Positions 34,817-47,842 are shown, counted from the stretch's first letter. The stretch is 64,000 nucleotides of DNA from Tetragonia tetragonoides (GCA_038025085.1 CM076154.1:33782501-33846500); one strand, 5' to 3'. Notes: generated by a model from the letters alone, not told the origin. A program made the numbers and translations.

Positions 34817-34987
34817 TGTTACGTTTAGAAAGTAGAATATGTTCTGTATATTCATTCAATAATCTGCGTACAATATATATACACACACATAGCTTGAGCC
34901 TTAAGCACAAGAGTCCTATTCCTAATATAACTCATATACACAGAGTATATTTACCAAAATAAATACATATCACAATATATGCTAATA
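34817..34987 (-). repeat. 5' LTR of the copia element
   Basis: 171 bp, about 98% identical to the 3' LTR; next to PBS at 34805-34816 and target duplication at 34988-34992. Confidence 0.93.
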
Positions 34988-34992
34988 AGAAA

Positions 34993-35764
34993 ATATATGG
35001 GAACAAATTCAGAGAGGTCGCCTTCGACTGGCGGGAGAGGTTTTTTCCGAAGATGACCACTGTGGCCCGTGCATCCAGATCCAGTATTCCAGTCAGAGAA
35101 GGCAAGGGAAGGAGAGGGTGAGGAAAGTGAGAGAGATGAGAGGAAATGGGCGTGCGTGAAGAGGCAATTGATAGGCTTGTTTGCTGATGACGTGGAATCC
35201 GGCCCTATACAATACGGCCGCCGCAAGCAAGTTTTAGCGTAACTCAAATGCTCCCATTTGAAATAGGAAAAAAATGAAGAGAACATAAACAAAAGAAAAT
35301 AAAAAAGTTTGAGGCGACCTCATATAAGAATTTGTGTTTAAAAAATAATTTGGGGAATGAAGAACATAACACGGATAAAAATAAAACACCTTAACTGGAA
35401 TAAAACGACGTAGTATCTCCCCGCTCCAACTCTCTCATTTGGACTGGTCACATAAAATGGATCAAAGAGCCGTTACAAATCCGGCTAACATGGGCTAACC
35501 CCCTTTTGACACCCCGGCTTTCGAAATTCCGACCGTTGGAGAAATTAGACCGTTAGACTAAACCCTCCACATATTTTTCTCTCTTTTCACCACTTCTCTT
35601 ACACAATACATTGAATACACTCAAACTACCCATCCAACAAGGGAACGCATCACCATTTTCTCTCTCCTCCACCCCCTCCCCCCTAAAAAAAAAAACAAGA
35701 TCACTGATATTACCTGACATTTTTGATTTGTTTCCACAATTGCGATTCTGAAAATAATTCAGAA
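34993..35764 (+). promoter_or_regulatory. TPX2-like gene promoter with candidate MSA (G2/M) elements
   Basis: Two sites fit the mitosis-specific activator consensus YCYAACGGYY on the minus strand: TCCAACGGTC (35531-35540) and TCTAACGGTC (35548-35557). A third core, GTAACGGCTC, is at 35468-35477. MSA sites recruit MYB3R factors and drive G2/M expression, which fits a spindle protein. The copia 5' LTR ends only 778 bp before the start codon. A minus-strand frame at 34993-35292 also stays open, but I cannot identify it. Confidence 0.6.
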
Positions 35765-38700
35765 ATGGAAGATTCCACAAGTTCTTGTGTGATTGATGAG
35801 ACGTACGAGTTTTCTGCACCGAGGTTTTATGATTTCATCAATGGAGAAACTGAGGATGATATGAGAAATGCTGAGCTTTGGTTTGAGACTGGTCTTAGCC
35901 ACGCCCCTTCTCGTATGTTCCCTAATCTCTTCTCAATTGTGGGTTTTCTTTTGCTATTCTATTCTTTTAGGGTTTAATTAAATCTTGAATTTTAGTATTG
36001 GGATTCTGGGTTTTTCGAATCGTTCTTTAAACTGAAATTAGGTGCAAGAATATAATTTGGGTTTTGTTGAATTAGGGTTTAGGGTTACGGATATTTATGT
36101 GGTTGTATTGCGTTAGGGGTTTTTGATACTTCTCTGATTCTTTGAATGTCGAATTAACAATTGGGTTCTGTTTAATTCTTGTTGAATTTGTGATCAATCT
36201 AGCGTTTTAGCATAGAATCATGTTCTCTTTTACCATCAATTTTTGTTTATGATTGAACATGAAGTTCAGTTTCCCAATTTCATTGTAGTTTTCATTCTGT
36301 AATCCTTGAAAAAAAGATGGGATCTTTGCATTTTGTGCTTTACTTAGAGTGTACTGATTGTATGTAGAACGAATAACAAAACCAAGTGGTTACTTGAATT
36401 TGTAAATGTAGACAATTTTGACAATTGGTGCTCTAAAATATATATCCCTCATTGTTCTGAGCTCTGGCTCCTGAATTAGGCTAAAATTTGGTTCCTTTTT
36501 CCACAAAATGCAGCTTTTATGTTGCGAATTAAGGCTGCTAGATCAGTTCAGCTTAGCAGCTTGTGTGATTTCGGTGATGCCGAGGAGACAACGGAGGTGA
36601 AAACAGTTCTCCATTTTACTCTTACACAAATAAAATAACACAATAGAATATATAAATCTTCACAATAGCTTGTGGTTAGGCAACAATTGAGTAGATTTGG
36701 ATTGTGTGTTTTACAGGAACCAGCATCAAATGCAGAAACATCAAGGGCCTCAGAGCAGTTGAATGTTTCAGCTGAAGTGAAGGAAAATGTGAACCCTAAC
36801 CCTATCAATGTCTTAGTCATTGATCAGGTAATTTGCACTTAAGCTTTTGTCCGCGAATATCATCCCTTGTTATTATACACCATTTTTGTGCCCTTACGGT
36901 TCGAGTTGATTTCAGGTGACTAATGACAAGCAAAGCTGTGAAGTTTCAAGTGATACAGACTGTAAAAAAGATGGCAGGTTTGTGCTGTTGGCTAGAGTGT
37001 TTGTTTGGACTAGTAACAATTTCGTTAAGGTGTTCCAGTTTGTCTCATACAATTTGCAAATTGTTGTGTTTTCAGTACTGTGAACATTTCAACTGCTGAT
37101 ATGAAAGTTCAAGCAACAAACCATGAGGAATCTGCAACTTCTTCTTCGAAAGGTTGGTTTCTAGTAAATCCTTCATATGAACTGGTTTGGTGGTAAATGT
37201 ATTTCACTACATATTTAACATCTCGAATTGCAACAGTTGTATGTACCCCAAAACAACCTGCGGTTTCGGGAAAAAGAAGCGTACCATCTTCAGAATTAAA
37301 GAAGAAGCAGACTGCAAAAAACATAGCTAGTGCATTGAAGAATCCATCAGCACTAAAGTCAAAAATGCAGTCCCATTTATCACACTCTAAAAGTGCTAAA
37401 CCCTCAAGTGCAAGGAGGTAAAAATATTTATTAGTACTATGACTATCTGACAGCTTATGATTGTTCCTCAATCCATTAGGTTTTGTTTTTTGCTAATTTG
37501 GCTGCTAAGTATTTGTTCCATCTGTTGTTAACAGGGATATGAGCAACTTGAAAAGCTCCACTGGGACACCTAATCTGGCCCAGGAAAACCAAGCGATTAA
37601 AAGGCAGAAGCTGGATGGTGGTAAATCTAGGCAGGTGAGTGTTCATTGTGACTAGTGTTTTCTCTTCACCTCTACATAGGTAGGTTGAAACACATATTTT
37701 CTTCCTTCTACTGACTGAATACCAAATACAGATCCTAAACCTCAAGCCTCCAAGTTTGCCTCACAAAACCAGACAAGGTGTTACCACCAACACCTCCAAC
37801 TTTTGTTCTACAACAGCTAAAACGTCAAAAGACGGCAGAAAAGTAAGTTGTCCTAACATGGTGTTGTACTTGTGGGTTTCTTTGAATTCATGCTATACTG
37901 ACTAGTCGTTCCTTGCATAAAGATTTATGTTCGGGAGCCAGCAACAGCGGCAGCGGCACCATTTGTTTCAACGGCTGAAATGCTGAAGAAGTTCCAATCA
38001 AGCACTAGAGACTTGTCACTGCCTCAAAACTCAGTTGCACATGTAAATAATGACATCCATGTTTATCTTTATTTGAGGAACTTTTGTGCCCTGAACTTGT
38101 GGTTTTATTATTTTTTTTCTGCTTTAATCTTGGTTTTAATTTTCAGGATGGTGGTGATTGTTCCATGCAGGGGAAGAAACTGACACTGACAAAGCCCAAG
38201 GAGCCTGAATTTGAAACCACGCAGAGAGTACGTTCAGTAAGGGTTAAGAGCTCGGCAGAGCTTGAGGAAGAAATGATGGCTAAGATGCCCAAGTTCAAGG
38301 CTCGGCCATTTAATAAAAAGGTATTTGCTAGTAGATTGTTGCCATTCTTCAAGATATTCAATGAACAATTATATTGACAACTTGGTACATCCAATATTAT
38401 TCTTCCAGATTTTTGAGGCCCCAAGTTTACCTCCATTGCCCAAAAGTGCTCCTCAACAACCCGAATTTCAGGTAGACATCATTCAATTTTATATCTCCAG
38501 TTTTAGGAATTTAATGCATTCACACCTCTAACTCCTTGATATTCTGAACCATTTTAGGAATTCCATTTGGAGACGATGGAAAGGGCCAATAAGAATGCAG
38601 AAGCATCTTCAGTTGTCTCAACAGAATCTCACCAGGTATGGCAAATGTTTTAAGTATTAAGTTGGCTGGATTTGCATACTATGCTTGGTTTAACACGAGT

Positions 38701-40424
38701 CCTGTCTTTGCATTGATAGAAATCTAAATGGAAACCTCGTTACCTCACTGAACCAAAAACACCAGTGCTTCAAACATCCCTGCGCGCACGTCCAACTCAG
38801 GTGAAAAGTTCTCTTGAAATTGAGCAGGAAGAACTAGAAAAAATCCCAAAATTCAAGGCTCGGCCTTTGAATAAAAAGGTAGGACTCGTCTCACAGAAAC
38901 TAGTTGAAATAAAATCTCCGTTTGCCAAATTTGCAGTTTTAGTTAATCTCGTGAAACTTTGTAGATATTTGAAAGTAAGGGGGAACTTGGGTTGTTCTGC
39001 AACAACAAAAAGCAAGTTACTATACCTCAAGAATTTCATTTTGCAATTGATGAAAGGATACCGCCTCCCCCATCAGCTGTTGCTGATCTATTTGACAAGG
39101 TATTTTCCATGTCTTTCCTCCGTAACTTTTCTCCATGTTTAGACTTTCTTGGTATTGCTGGTAATACAAGTTTTTATGTCTATTTTCAGCTCTCTTTGCA
39201 TTCAGAACAAAACCATGACAAGCAAATTCCAAGAAATACAAAGCCAAACCCATTCCATCTTCACACAGAGGTAGCTTTATATCTGTTGTCTATGGTCATA
39301 TATTTTAATATTTTAAACTGCATGTATAACCTTAAGATGCTTTTTTGTGACAACAATTAATTCAGGAAAGAGGAGCAGAGAAAGAGAGAAAATTTGTCAC
39401 TGAACTAACGCTGAAACAGCTGGAGGAAGAGCGAGCCAGGGTTCCCAAGGCGACTCCCTATCCCTACACTACTGATTATCCTGTGGTATGTGACACTTTT
39501 TCCCACTTCCTTTCGCAAAACTGCCCCTCAAAGAAAAAAAGAAGAAAAGTGGTAAGAGTTTTGTTTTTGTTCATGAGTTCTTTTCCGTCTTGTTGTAAAC
39601 AGATTCCTCCCAAGCCAGAGCCCAAAGAATGCACCAGGGCAGAACCGTTTCAGCTTGAGAGTTTGGTCAGGCATGAGGAGGAAATGAAGAGAGAAATGGA
39701 GGAAAGACAAAGAAAGGAAAGAGAAGAGACTCGGATGAGAAAGTTTAAGGCACAACCAATCTTGAATGAGTAAGCATAATTGATTTGGAGTTAAAAATGC
39801 AACTGGTTTATACTTGAATTGCCATACTCATTTCCCTTCTTTCTTTTTGGCATTCGTAGGGGTCCTATCCCTCTTCCTGAAAAGGATCGCAAGCCCCTCA
39901 CGCAGGTTCAAGAGTTCAATCTTCATGTGGTACATCGAGCTGTTGATAGAGCCGAATTTGATAAGAAGATAAAGGAGAAAGAGGTGATGTATAAAAGATA
40001 CAGAGAAGAGGCAGACACCGCAAAACAGGTGTGTATTTGTTATGACTTTTGAAACACACAATTTTATGTTAATAGTTCTTGTGAGTAACAGACCTTTTCC
40101 TGTCTTCCAGATGGAAGAAGAGAAGGCCTTGAAACAGTTAAGGAGGACCTTGGTGCCCCATGCTAGACCAGTACCAAATTTTGCCAACCCTTTCGTCCCA
40201 CAAAAGTATGTTATTCAACCTTATTTGGGTATTTAGCTGCCAATTTTTGTTCCGTTAACAACTCAAACTCTGAGTGGGTGATGTTTTGTAGCAGGTCCTG
40301 CAAGGAAACAACAAAGCCGAAATCCCCCAAATTGCGTGTCCTTAGAAGGAAGGAAAGAAAAGACTCGACGACAGGCACCATTGTCAAAGCAGCTTCATCT
40401 GCTGCTGCTGGCCTGATGAGGTGA
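35765..40424 (+). CDS. TPXL2/3-like: TPX2-like microtubule-associated protein
   Basis: Twenty-exon model: 35765-35912, 36514-36596, 36717-36827, 36916-36977, 37076-37152, 37237-37417, 37535-37634, 37732-37842, 37923-38042, 38147-38320, 38409-38471, 38558-38635, 38720-38878, 38965-39099, 39190-39270, 39366-39485, 39603-39769, 39860-40028, 40111-40205, 40292-40424; 2367 nt, 788 aa. The N-terminus ETYEFSAPRFYDF (12-24) is the conserved plant TPX2 start (Aurora-binding region in the family). Two central modules carry KFKARPFNKKIFE / KFKARPLNKKIFE (exons 10-11 and 13-14), and the charged C-terminus (about 602-788, LTQVQEFNLHVVHRAVDR) is the TPX2 C-terminal domain. Family members nucleate spindle microtubules and activate Aurora kinase. 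An in-frame ATG at 35723 is possible, but the family start is 35765. Confidence 0.93.
40286..40296 (+). other. tandem NAGNAG splice acceptor before the last TPX2-like exon
   Basis: TAGCAG at 40289-40294 gives two acceptors three bases apart. Both keep the frame: the upstream one gives Asn-Arg at the junction, the downstream one a single Lys. Confidence 0.7.
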
Positions 40425-41206
40425 TCAGGCCAGTGCGGTGTCCTGTTCAAGAACTCTTTGAACCTCATTCAGAGACTGTGTCGAATCTACAGATAGTCCA
40501 TTCTTCAATTGTATTCTTTTTATCTACATATATAATTTACATTGATTATTGTATTCTTGTAAATCTTAACTAATGTTCTCCCTCTATTCTGTGAGGAGAG
40601 AATGATTGTAACAAATTTGTAACACAGAAGTTAGAATTTTATGAAATGTAGCATATTCAGTGGAACTCCGTTGTTGGCTGCGGCTGAAATGCCTTGTTTT
40701 TTTTTTTTTTTAACTCCACGTATTGTAACACAATTATCAGGGCTTTTCAATATCACAAATTCACAAGGAACAAAAAATAATCTTGAAGGGGACCCTTAAT
40801 AGGTATTGTTTCTCTACAAACTAAAAAAATTGATAAGTTAAACTCAAATTACACGCTATAAGCTTCTGACCCCCGAACCCCTCCAAATTAAGAAAAAAGG
40901 AAAGAGAAAGATCTATATAGGTTTGTTTCTGTAACATAAGATAACCAGAATATGTACATCAGAGTTTCTGTAAGGGTACTTGTCAGATATCTGTGTTCAG
41001 GAAAGCTGACTGAATCCTGATCCTGTTACTCTCTAGTCAGAAGCAATTTCCTGGTGACGCTGATGCTGATGAGCAAATTGTGCCTACGGCCGTGGGCACA
41101 GTTTGCTGGCGTCCGTTCCTATTAAGAGCTTAATACTCAGCAGCACATTGAATGTCCATACCAATTAGCAATTTGAGGGCTTACATTGCTTCCTTTTGCT
41201 GATACG
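40425..41206. other. convergent intergenic space between TPX2-like and RING1
   Basis: Holds the 3' UTRs of the two converging genes and a poly-T run near 40700. No other gene seen. Confidence 0.6.
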
Positions 41207-44200
41207 CTAGAATCTGACACAGCAGATGATAAACTGCCGTCAAGGTTTGCAATTATGCAACATAACAACTTTGCAATCAATAAAAGAATGCATGTACATG
41301 CAATGTAGAAACCATAAAGCCCTTGGAAGCTTACCAATTGTTCCCCATTTGAAATGCAGCTGGTTAAGGCCCCAGAAAGAGTTTCTTCCCTGCCAAGTAG
41401 ATGCAACCTCCTATCTTGCATTGGATCAACTGGAGACAGGTTATCATTGCTAGAAGATGATGGGTGGGGTGTAGACAGATGGTCATGGGAACCATTAGGA
41501 TCTCGCATGCCCAGCACTTGAACATTTTCAGCTTTAAGTGATGTTTGGATTGCAACATACTGCACACAGCAATATCATTTTAGACACAAAATGATTAATC
41601 TAATTCACCATTGTGCTGAAAAGAATTAGAACACAGCACTCAATTATGCAAACAACCAAAACAGGGTCACAGTTCCTCCTGTCCTGAAAGGCGGAAAAAA
41701 CAGAGAGGGGGGGGGGGGATGAACTATGTTTCCTGAAGCGAGCAATTATAGTAGCGACTATTGTAGTTCAGACAACAAATACATATTGTGCTATTATGCT
41801 AGGACCATGTAAAATCAGGATTTAGAAAACAAAAACCTCTAATGTTCTGATCTTTCCTCTCCCAAAATGATCGACCCCTTACAATTTAGAATTGCACCCT
41901 TCGAGGATCAAGAAAGGAGTACATAAAGTTAGGCATGAACATGTTGATTTGTGGTCACCTATTTCTAATATTACGTGTCTGTTTTTCTTTCAAAAGAAGG
42001 ATCTCAAATTCATTACAAGCATCAAAAACACCCGTCTCCTGATAATATCTTGCCAAGAAAAGTTACGTTTTAGCAAATCGGTTTTATATGACCATGCAAC
42101 CGAAGAACAGAAAAGCCCACTGAAATTATATTCCATTTTCAAAGAAGACTGCATAATTATGCAAGCATGGTTTACTGGCATATCTCCTGGGCTCTGTATC
42201 GTCTCAAAATGAAATTTTAGGATAGAAGCCTCACTTCACACAGGTGTCTAATAGACAAACTTGGCTGGCAGCAAAGATATGGCCTCTGCAAACTTGTAAT
42301 TTGTTTGTCCAAAGAAATAAGCATGAGATGTATATCTAACTGCAAGCAAACAATAGGCTTTAATTTAAGGGACAATGGGCCACATGTACGTTTATATAGA
42401 TTCTTAAACAAAGCAGTTGAGACATCAAACAAAACTATATATCAGAATACTTCACTTCAACCCCTCCTTCACACCCCCCCCCCCAATAAAAAACACTAAA
42501 AAAAGGAAATCTAAGGAGAAAATGCATAACATCACTTCCAATTAGGTTCGAATAAGGTGTAATATTCACTATTAACATGGCATTGCAGACTTAAAGCTCA
42601 TAAACCATTACGATCTCATACCTCTTCATCATTCTCGTCTAAGTTGCGGAGGAAATCAACCAACTTGGCTAAGCGGGTGCGTCGAGCATTTCTACTCATG
42701 CCACCATTTCCATTGCTATTTCGGGAGTTACTTCGGGCACCGCCCCTGCCCCAAGCAAGCTTTTCGGTGCTGCATATCTGCGCAGGAGATAACCCTCTTT
42801 CTTCCTTACTCTGCTCTACGTTATTCTCAAACGATCCCCCACTTAAGTTTGTAGCTGATGGACTATGTGATGAACCAATAGTTGCCTTATTCTTTCCCTT
42901 CCTCTGTTTGATTTCTATATGATGCTCATCTGGATCAAAATGTCTATCACTGTCACTAGGATCATTATTGTCATCAGAATCTTGATATTCGGTTGAAGCA
43001 TTTCTCCTCCTCCTCCTCCTCCTTGACTGTGGATTTCGGACAGCAGTAGATGGGGTTGCTGTCTCCTTATTTGTAGAGCGCTTCTTCCCTAGTGCTTCTG
43101 ATTGTTTTCTAAGCACCTCAGAAATGGAGTCCTGAATCTGTGCAGAAAAACCTTTATTAAGCGCATAAAATAATGCACAAGCTGAAAAAATATGCAACTG
43201 CAACCATACATTCTACCATAACAATGCAGAAAGGCGAAAAAATATGCTCTGGAAGGCTCCATATTCAAGCGTGAAAACACAAGGCAAAATTTGAACTTAG
43301 TTGCCAGCTTTTAGAATACAGTTGTGACTTGTCATTCTGAGAAGCAAAAGCGGGAATATAAAGATGACAAGGGCGAAGGAACATGATGACCAAAGTAGGC
43401 CATGAACCCCCTTCCCCTTCAATATTTCATTCGTTTTCCAAAAGACAAAACAATAATTAAAAATACTATTTTTCTGAAGCTTTAATGTTGCCCCCCCCCC
43501 CCTACAAAATCAATCTTTTGACCCCCTAGACATTAGGTTAGATGATAACCACGTCCAGGTGGTTGCAATGCAGACAGTCTGCAAACAGAGAAATACATAA
43601 TCTAGGATGCAACAGTTGATGGAAGACACAGCCTATCAATTATGGCTTCTCTGGCAGAAACCGTTTTCATGTTTAAGGATCATTTTATATAAAGAATGGA
43701 TAGGTAGCAAAAGCCTAGGCCAGACTTCTGCAGCATCAGGTACCATGAGTATATATGCACGAGTCAGAGTTTGACTCCTCCAGAAACAAAGGTTTGAGAA
43801 GTGGCTAGAGTTCAGCAATACTCACAGAGCCAGGTACACGGAACAATAAGGACTAGAACAATATTAACAAAGATGGAGACAAAATGCATTTCCATGCATC
43901 AACAGATATTTATAGCCCCTAAAACGGTACCTGCTTATTGCGAGTCTCATCCTCTTCACAAAAGGCCAGCTCCTGAAACCAGATATTTAATCACACATCA
44001 TTAGTAACATATACGTTTTCTTTTTCTCTTGTTTTTGCGTGTGTGTGCACACATACAAGAAAACATCCTTGAGTTCGGAGCAACTGTAAACAACAGAAGA
44101 AATCTACTACATTAAGCAATTTATGCATCACCTCCTCCTCAAACTTTCTAATGTCTGGATACAGAGCAGCAATTAGAGCATCATATATGGGATCATCTCT

Positions 44201-47200
44201 GAGAGAACGACGGCTGGCACAATGAGTACGGCAAGCAGGACACTCATTGTTCCTATACAATATATGAAGGTCAATAATCATGATGTCATTTAAGAATTAT
44301 ATTAAGAAGAAACTAGAACCTCAGATAAAGGAAAATAGTAGACGTTTCTGACATAAACTAAAAAAATTATTTCACCAAGACAGAAAGAGGCAAAAAATCA
44401 GAAGAATTACCCCATTCGCATTGATTTGTCAATGCAGTCCCTGCAAAAGCGATGGAGACATTCCATCACTGTTCGTGTTTTCTTGATGATACCTTCAAAA
44501 TGGAAGGGATTATCAGTCATCGTCTATGGCATTTCTGAAAATAAACTAGCATAACAATTCCAAAAGAATAAGCCTAGTAAATGTTCACAGATCATCTACT
44601 AGTACTACACCACAAAATAAATGTTACAAGATGAATCGGGATTGCACTTGTGATTCATCTCAGTCTCTCAGAGGTGGGGCGTGGTAGGCAGCAATCCCTG
44701 AACTTGTAAAAGAAGTACTTTCAATTGCCAGCTGAACAAGATACAAAGGTTGCAAAGTGAAAAGTACCAAGACATATTGGGCATTGTACTTCTTTACGTA
44801 TAGTATGCAAATCTACATAGGCAAATCTGCAAAACAAGAGAATGCAAAATCTCAATATCTGACGAAAGTAAAAGTAAGTCCATTGCGAAAGCCATGCAAA
44901 GCTACAAATCTCAGTTAGTGATATGCCCAATTAGACAATCTATAAACTCCTGGCGGGAAAGAAAATCTTACATAGTGCTATGACGAGCATAAAGTGTATT
45001 AATTTACCATATCACAATTCACACAGCACAAAGAAATAATACATATGGAATGTGCTCAAAATGTGCTGTGACTTTTGTCTAGCATCACCTTAAGGACTTT
45101 CCCAAGTATTACCTTTCTTGTTCTTTTTATTTTTATTTTTATTATATCTCCTTTCTTTCTCCTGTTTTTCATGTCTTTGTTTTTCAGCTGAGAAAGGAAG
45201 GATATGCCCAATTAGACAGCAAGGTATGCGAGAAGTATTACCTTCTCTCTTTGTTTTACATTTGAAATTACTACGACCCTTACGAGTTTACTCATGCAAG
45301 TGTTAGCTTTCCTCCATTCAAATTTTAAATATTCTCTTTTAAACAAAAAGGCCTACAGATTATGGTGTCAAGGTGTGATTAAACAAGTCCACTGGTCTGA
45401 TAAGCAGTATCAAAGAATCAAATAAAACTACCTATTGTGATATACAAGAATGAAACATCTTTGCAGCAGTTGATACCCTTAAAACTAGACTTAACAGAGC
45501 CCATACGACCATGACCATTCAATGAGGCCTTCTCCAATAAGGATTAAAGAATATTCCTAAATCTCCATCAATTCCTTATCAAAAAAAAAAAAATCTCCAT
45601 CAATTAGATTTACTAAATACAAAAGGGATGGTGGGTATTGAACTAAACAGAAGACTTCACTTTACTTTGTTTCTGGTTCAATTTCCTTTCCTACACACAA
45701 CATTCTTCAACAGCAGCCAAAATTCTTCGCGACTTTCCTTGTCATATTTTTCAGATTACAACCCTCTTCAGCCACAAATCTATTTTGAGTAGCAATATGT
45801 TATAGGCAGTCAAAATCCCCTAGAACTTCTCCATAACATTGGCATGGGAACAACCAGATTTGAAATCTTCCCGTACTCAACACCATTCTTCTCACCAAAA
45901 TAGCATTATGTAATGTCAGTGCAAGAGTAAAGTCTCATACTGTCACACTATGCATTAATATTGGCGGCGTACTCACTACTGAATGGAGCGATATTGTATT
46001 CACAAACATGCTTCTCAACATATCTAAGCTCTTCCAATTTGTACATCCCCACAGTTTAAAATGTTACCAAACATTCAGGAGAACAAATCCTGGAGATTGC
46101 CAAGAGTTGAAATAGAACAAAGGCACAACTAATCCTCCTTAATACTTCCGCTCAAGGTAGCAACTGCCCCCTCCTTCCATGATCCCCCCACCCCCAACAA
46201 AATGAAAAAACAATTCCAACCAGCAGTGGTCTTGGGCTCGGTCCACTGACCTGAAAACATGCTCAAAAGAACAATCAAGTATTGATCTGGATATTGCCAA
46301 GTGTTGAAATGAAACAAAGGCACTACTCATCACTAAGTGGTCAGCTGATGTTGGCACATTCTTATTGGGTGGAAAAAGCGAACTGAAATCTGAAGTCCAT
46401 GATTGTTCCTAATGAAATCACATCTAAAATCGATGAGGGAATTAGTTTGTTACTAATTATTTGGGTTTCTAATTGGCCGACTACAGTGTGAATATCACAC
46501 TTAGTGTATGGGAATCACGATCTCCGTCCACTGAAGCAAAACATGCTCAAAGGAACAAACTCCATCAGACAGTACAAGTATCTACAATTAGCCAGGCAAA
46601 TCAAGACTCAAGAGAGAACCCATAACAGAGAATCTAGTCCAACAACCAATTGTGTAACCTAATCATGATCATCTCTCTCAGTAGACTATCAACTCCATGC
46701 CACCACACTTACAAGAGCAAAAACAACACACTCTCCCAAATCCAAATTATATCCAATTTTGGCAATGTCAGCAGTCCCAATAACCCAACATGCAGACGCC
46801 TTGTTTCATGCATTAACTCGAGCAGGTGGCAGACGTCCCAAAAGGGTCCTCCAAAATATGGGTCAAATAACCAAATTCACACAAAACAAAACATACCCAT
46901 TTCTCATCACAACAGATCAAGCTTACCCAGTTACAGTTTACGCCCACTTTATCACTACTCGAAAAAAACCCATTCCCCATCACACACAGTTCCTTCGAAT
47001 TAGTAAGCTCCCCGTAATATAACATCAGCATTCATAAACAAACAAAACAGAGGCATTAATCGCGAAGGAGAACACGAGCTAAAAACAGTTAAGCAACAAT
47101 GCTCAAACAAGAAGAGAGAGAAAAGAGATGAGAGAAAGAAAGAGAAAGAGAAAGTACTCTTGAGGGTCTTGAGTGTCAGAAACATCCAAATCTGAGTACA

Positions 47201-47451
47201 AAAAAAACCAACATAAACAGATCGATCATCATGAGAATAAACAAAACAATTAAACCCACCAATGCAATGCAAAAGCTTTCCCCAAAAACAAACATAAACA
47301 CACACATAAACACTCATAATGATGGGGAAACTAACCTTCTTCTGAAATGGGTTCATTTTGGTCTTGTTCAACTTTAAGCTCATACTTTTGCTCAGGTGAT
47401 AGATTTTTTATCTGGTTATTAGATTGGCTCTCGTCAGTTTCACCGTTGTCG

Positions 47452-47483
<32 letters not shown>

Positions 47484-47591
47484 AGCTTGTTGTTGTTGAA
47501 GTTCATCATCATCGTAACGACGTAGCTTTGACTGAGAGTGTGATGAAGCTTCGTCGTTTTGGGTCTCCGGTGGAAGCTTCTCAGCCGGCAT
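41207..47591 (-). CDS. RING1A/B: Polycomb PRC1 RING finger E3 ligase (RING1 homologue)
   Basis: Ten-exon model: 47591-47336, 47191-47158, 44826-44768, 44492-44411, 44252-44132, 43972-43931, 43137-42622, 42339-42235, 41559-41335, 41233-41207; 1467 nt, 488 aa. A C3HC4 RING is complete: C112, C115, C128, H130, C133, C136, C148, C151 (IRKEVQCPICLG, then MECLHRFCRDCIDKSMR, then ECPACRTHCASRRSLRDDP). A basic linker (RRRRRRR) and LAWGRGG follow; the RAWUL domain (about 371-488) is split over exons 8-10 (LDIHLMLISLDKQ, PYLCCQPSLSIRHLCE). Plant RING1 monoubiquitinates histone H2A in PRC1. The N-terminus has an 11-Asn run from a GTT/AAC triplet repeat. Exon 2 (34 bp) and the last exon (27 bp) are inferred; the last exon ends FIICCVRF instead of the usual IIAYRKK, so the C-terminus is uncertain. 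Confidence 0.93.
47449..47482 (-). repeat. coding (AAC)n triplet repeat in RING1 exon 1
   Basis: Eleven consecutive AAC codons give poly-Asn; likely length-variable between individuals. Confidence 0.85.
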
Positions 47592-47790
47592 TTGATCGCC
47601 GGTTGGTTGGTTGGATTTCGAGGAGAGTTACGAAGAGGCACCAGGAAGAGAGGAGAGAGAAAGAGAGTTGAAAAATATTTTTATTGTTTTTGTTTTTTTT
47701 GTTTTTTTGTTTTTTTGTTTTTTCAACGTTGCGGTTGGGTTTTGGGGAATGAAGCTTGGGGAAAAAAAAGGAGAAAGAGATTGGGGGAGA

Positions 47791-47796
47791 TTTATA
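47791..47796 (-). promoter_or_regulatory. TATA box of RING1
   Basis: TATAAA on the minus strand, about 200 bp upstream of the ATG, predicting a leader of about 170 nt. The same context recurs at 50299-50304. Confidence 0.5.
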
Positions 47797-47842
47797 GCTG
47801 GCGTTTCTTAATGGCTGCTTGGAATATAACTCTATTTTTCTT

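Larger units (their letters stand above)
27041..34987 (-). mobile_element. complete-ended Ty1-copia retrotransposon, split by a hAT element
   Basis: The LTRs are 27041-27213 (3') and 34817-34987 (5'), differing by about two or three substitutions and a 2-bp microsatellite indel. AGAAA flanks both sides (27036-27040 and 34988-34992), a perfect 5-bp target duplication. The PBS TGGTATCAGAGC follows the 5' LTR (minus strand, 34816-34805), and the PPT GGGGGAG precedes the 3' LTR. Gag is at 34729-33602 and pol runs from about 33598 to 30319, continuing after the hAT insertion at 27309-27221. Breaks: a TAA between gag and pol, one extra base in a G run at 32933-32938, a TAG at about 32768-32770 in integrase, and the hAT insertion near the end of RNase H. 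LTR similarity suggests a fairly recent insertion, yet the copy is dead. Confidence 0.95.
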
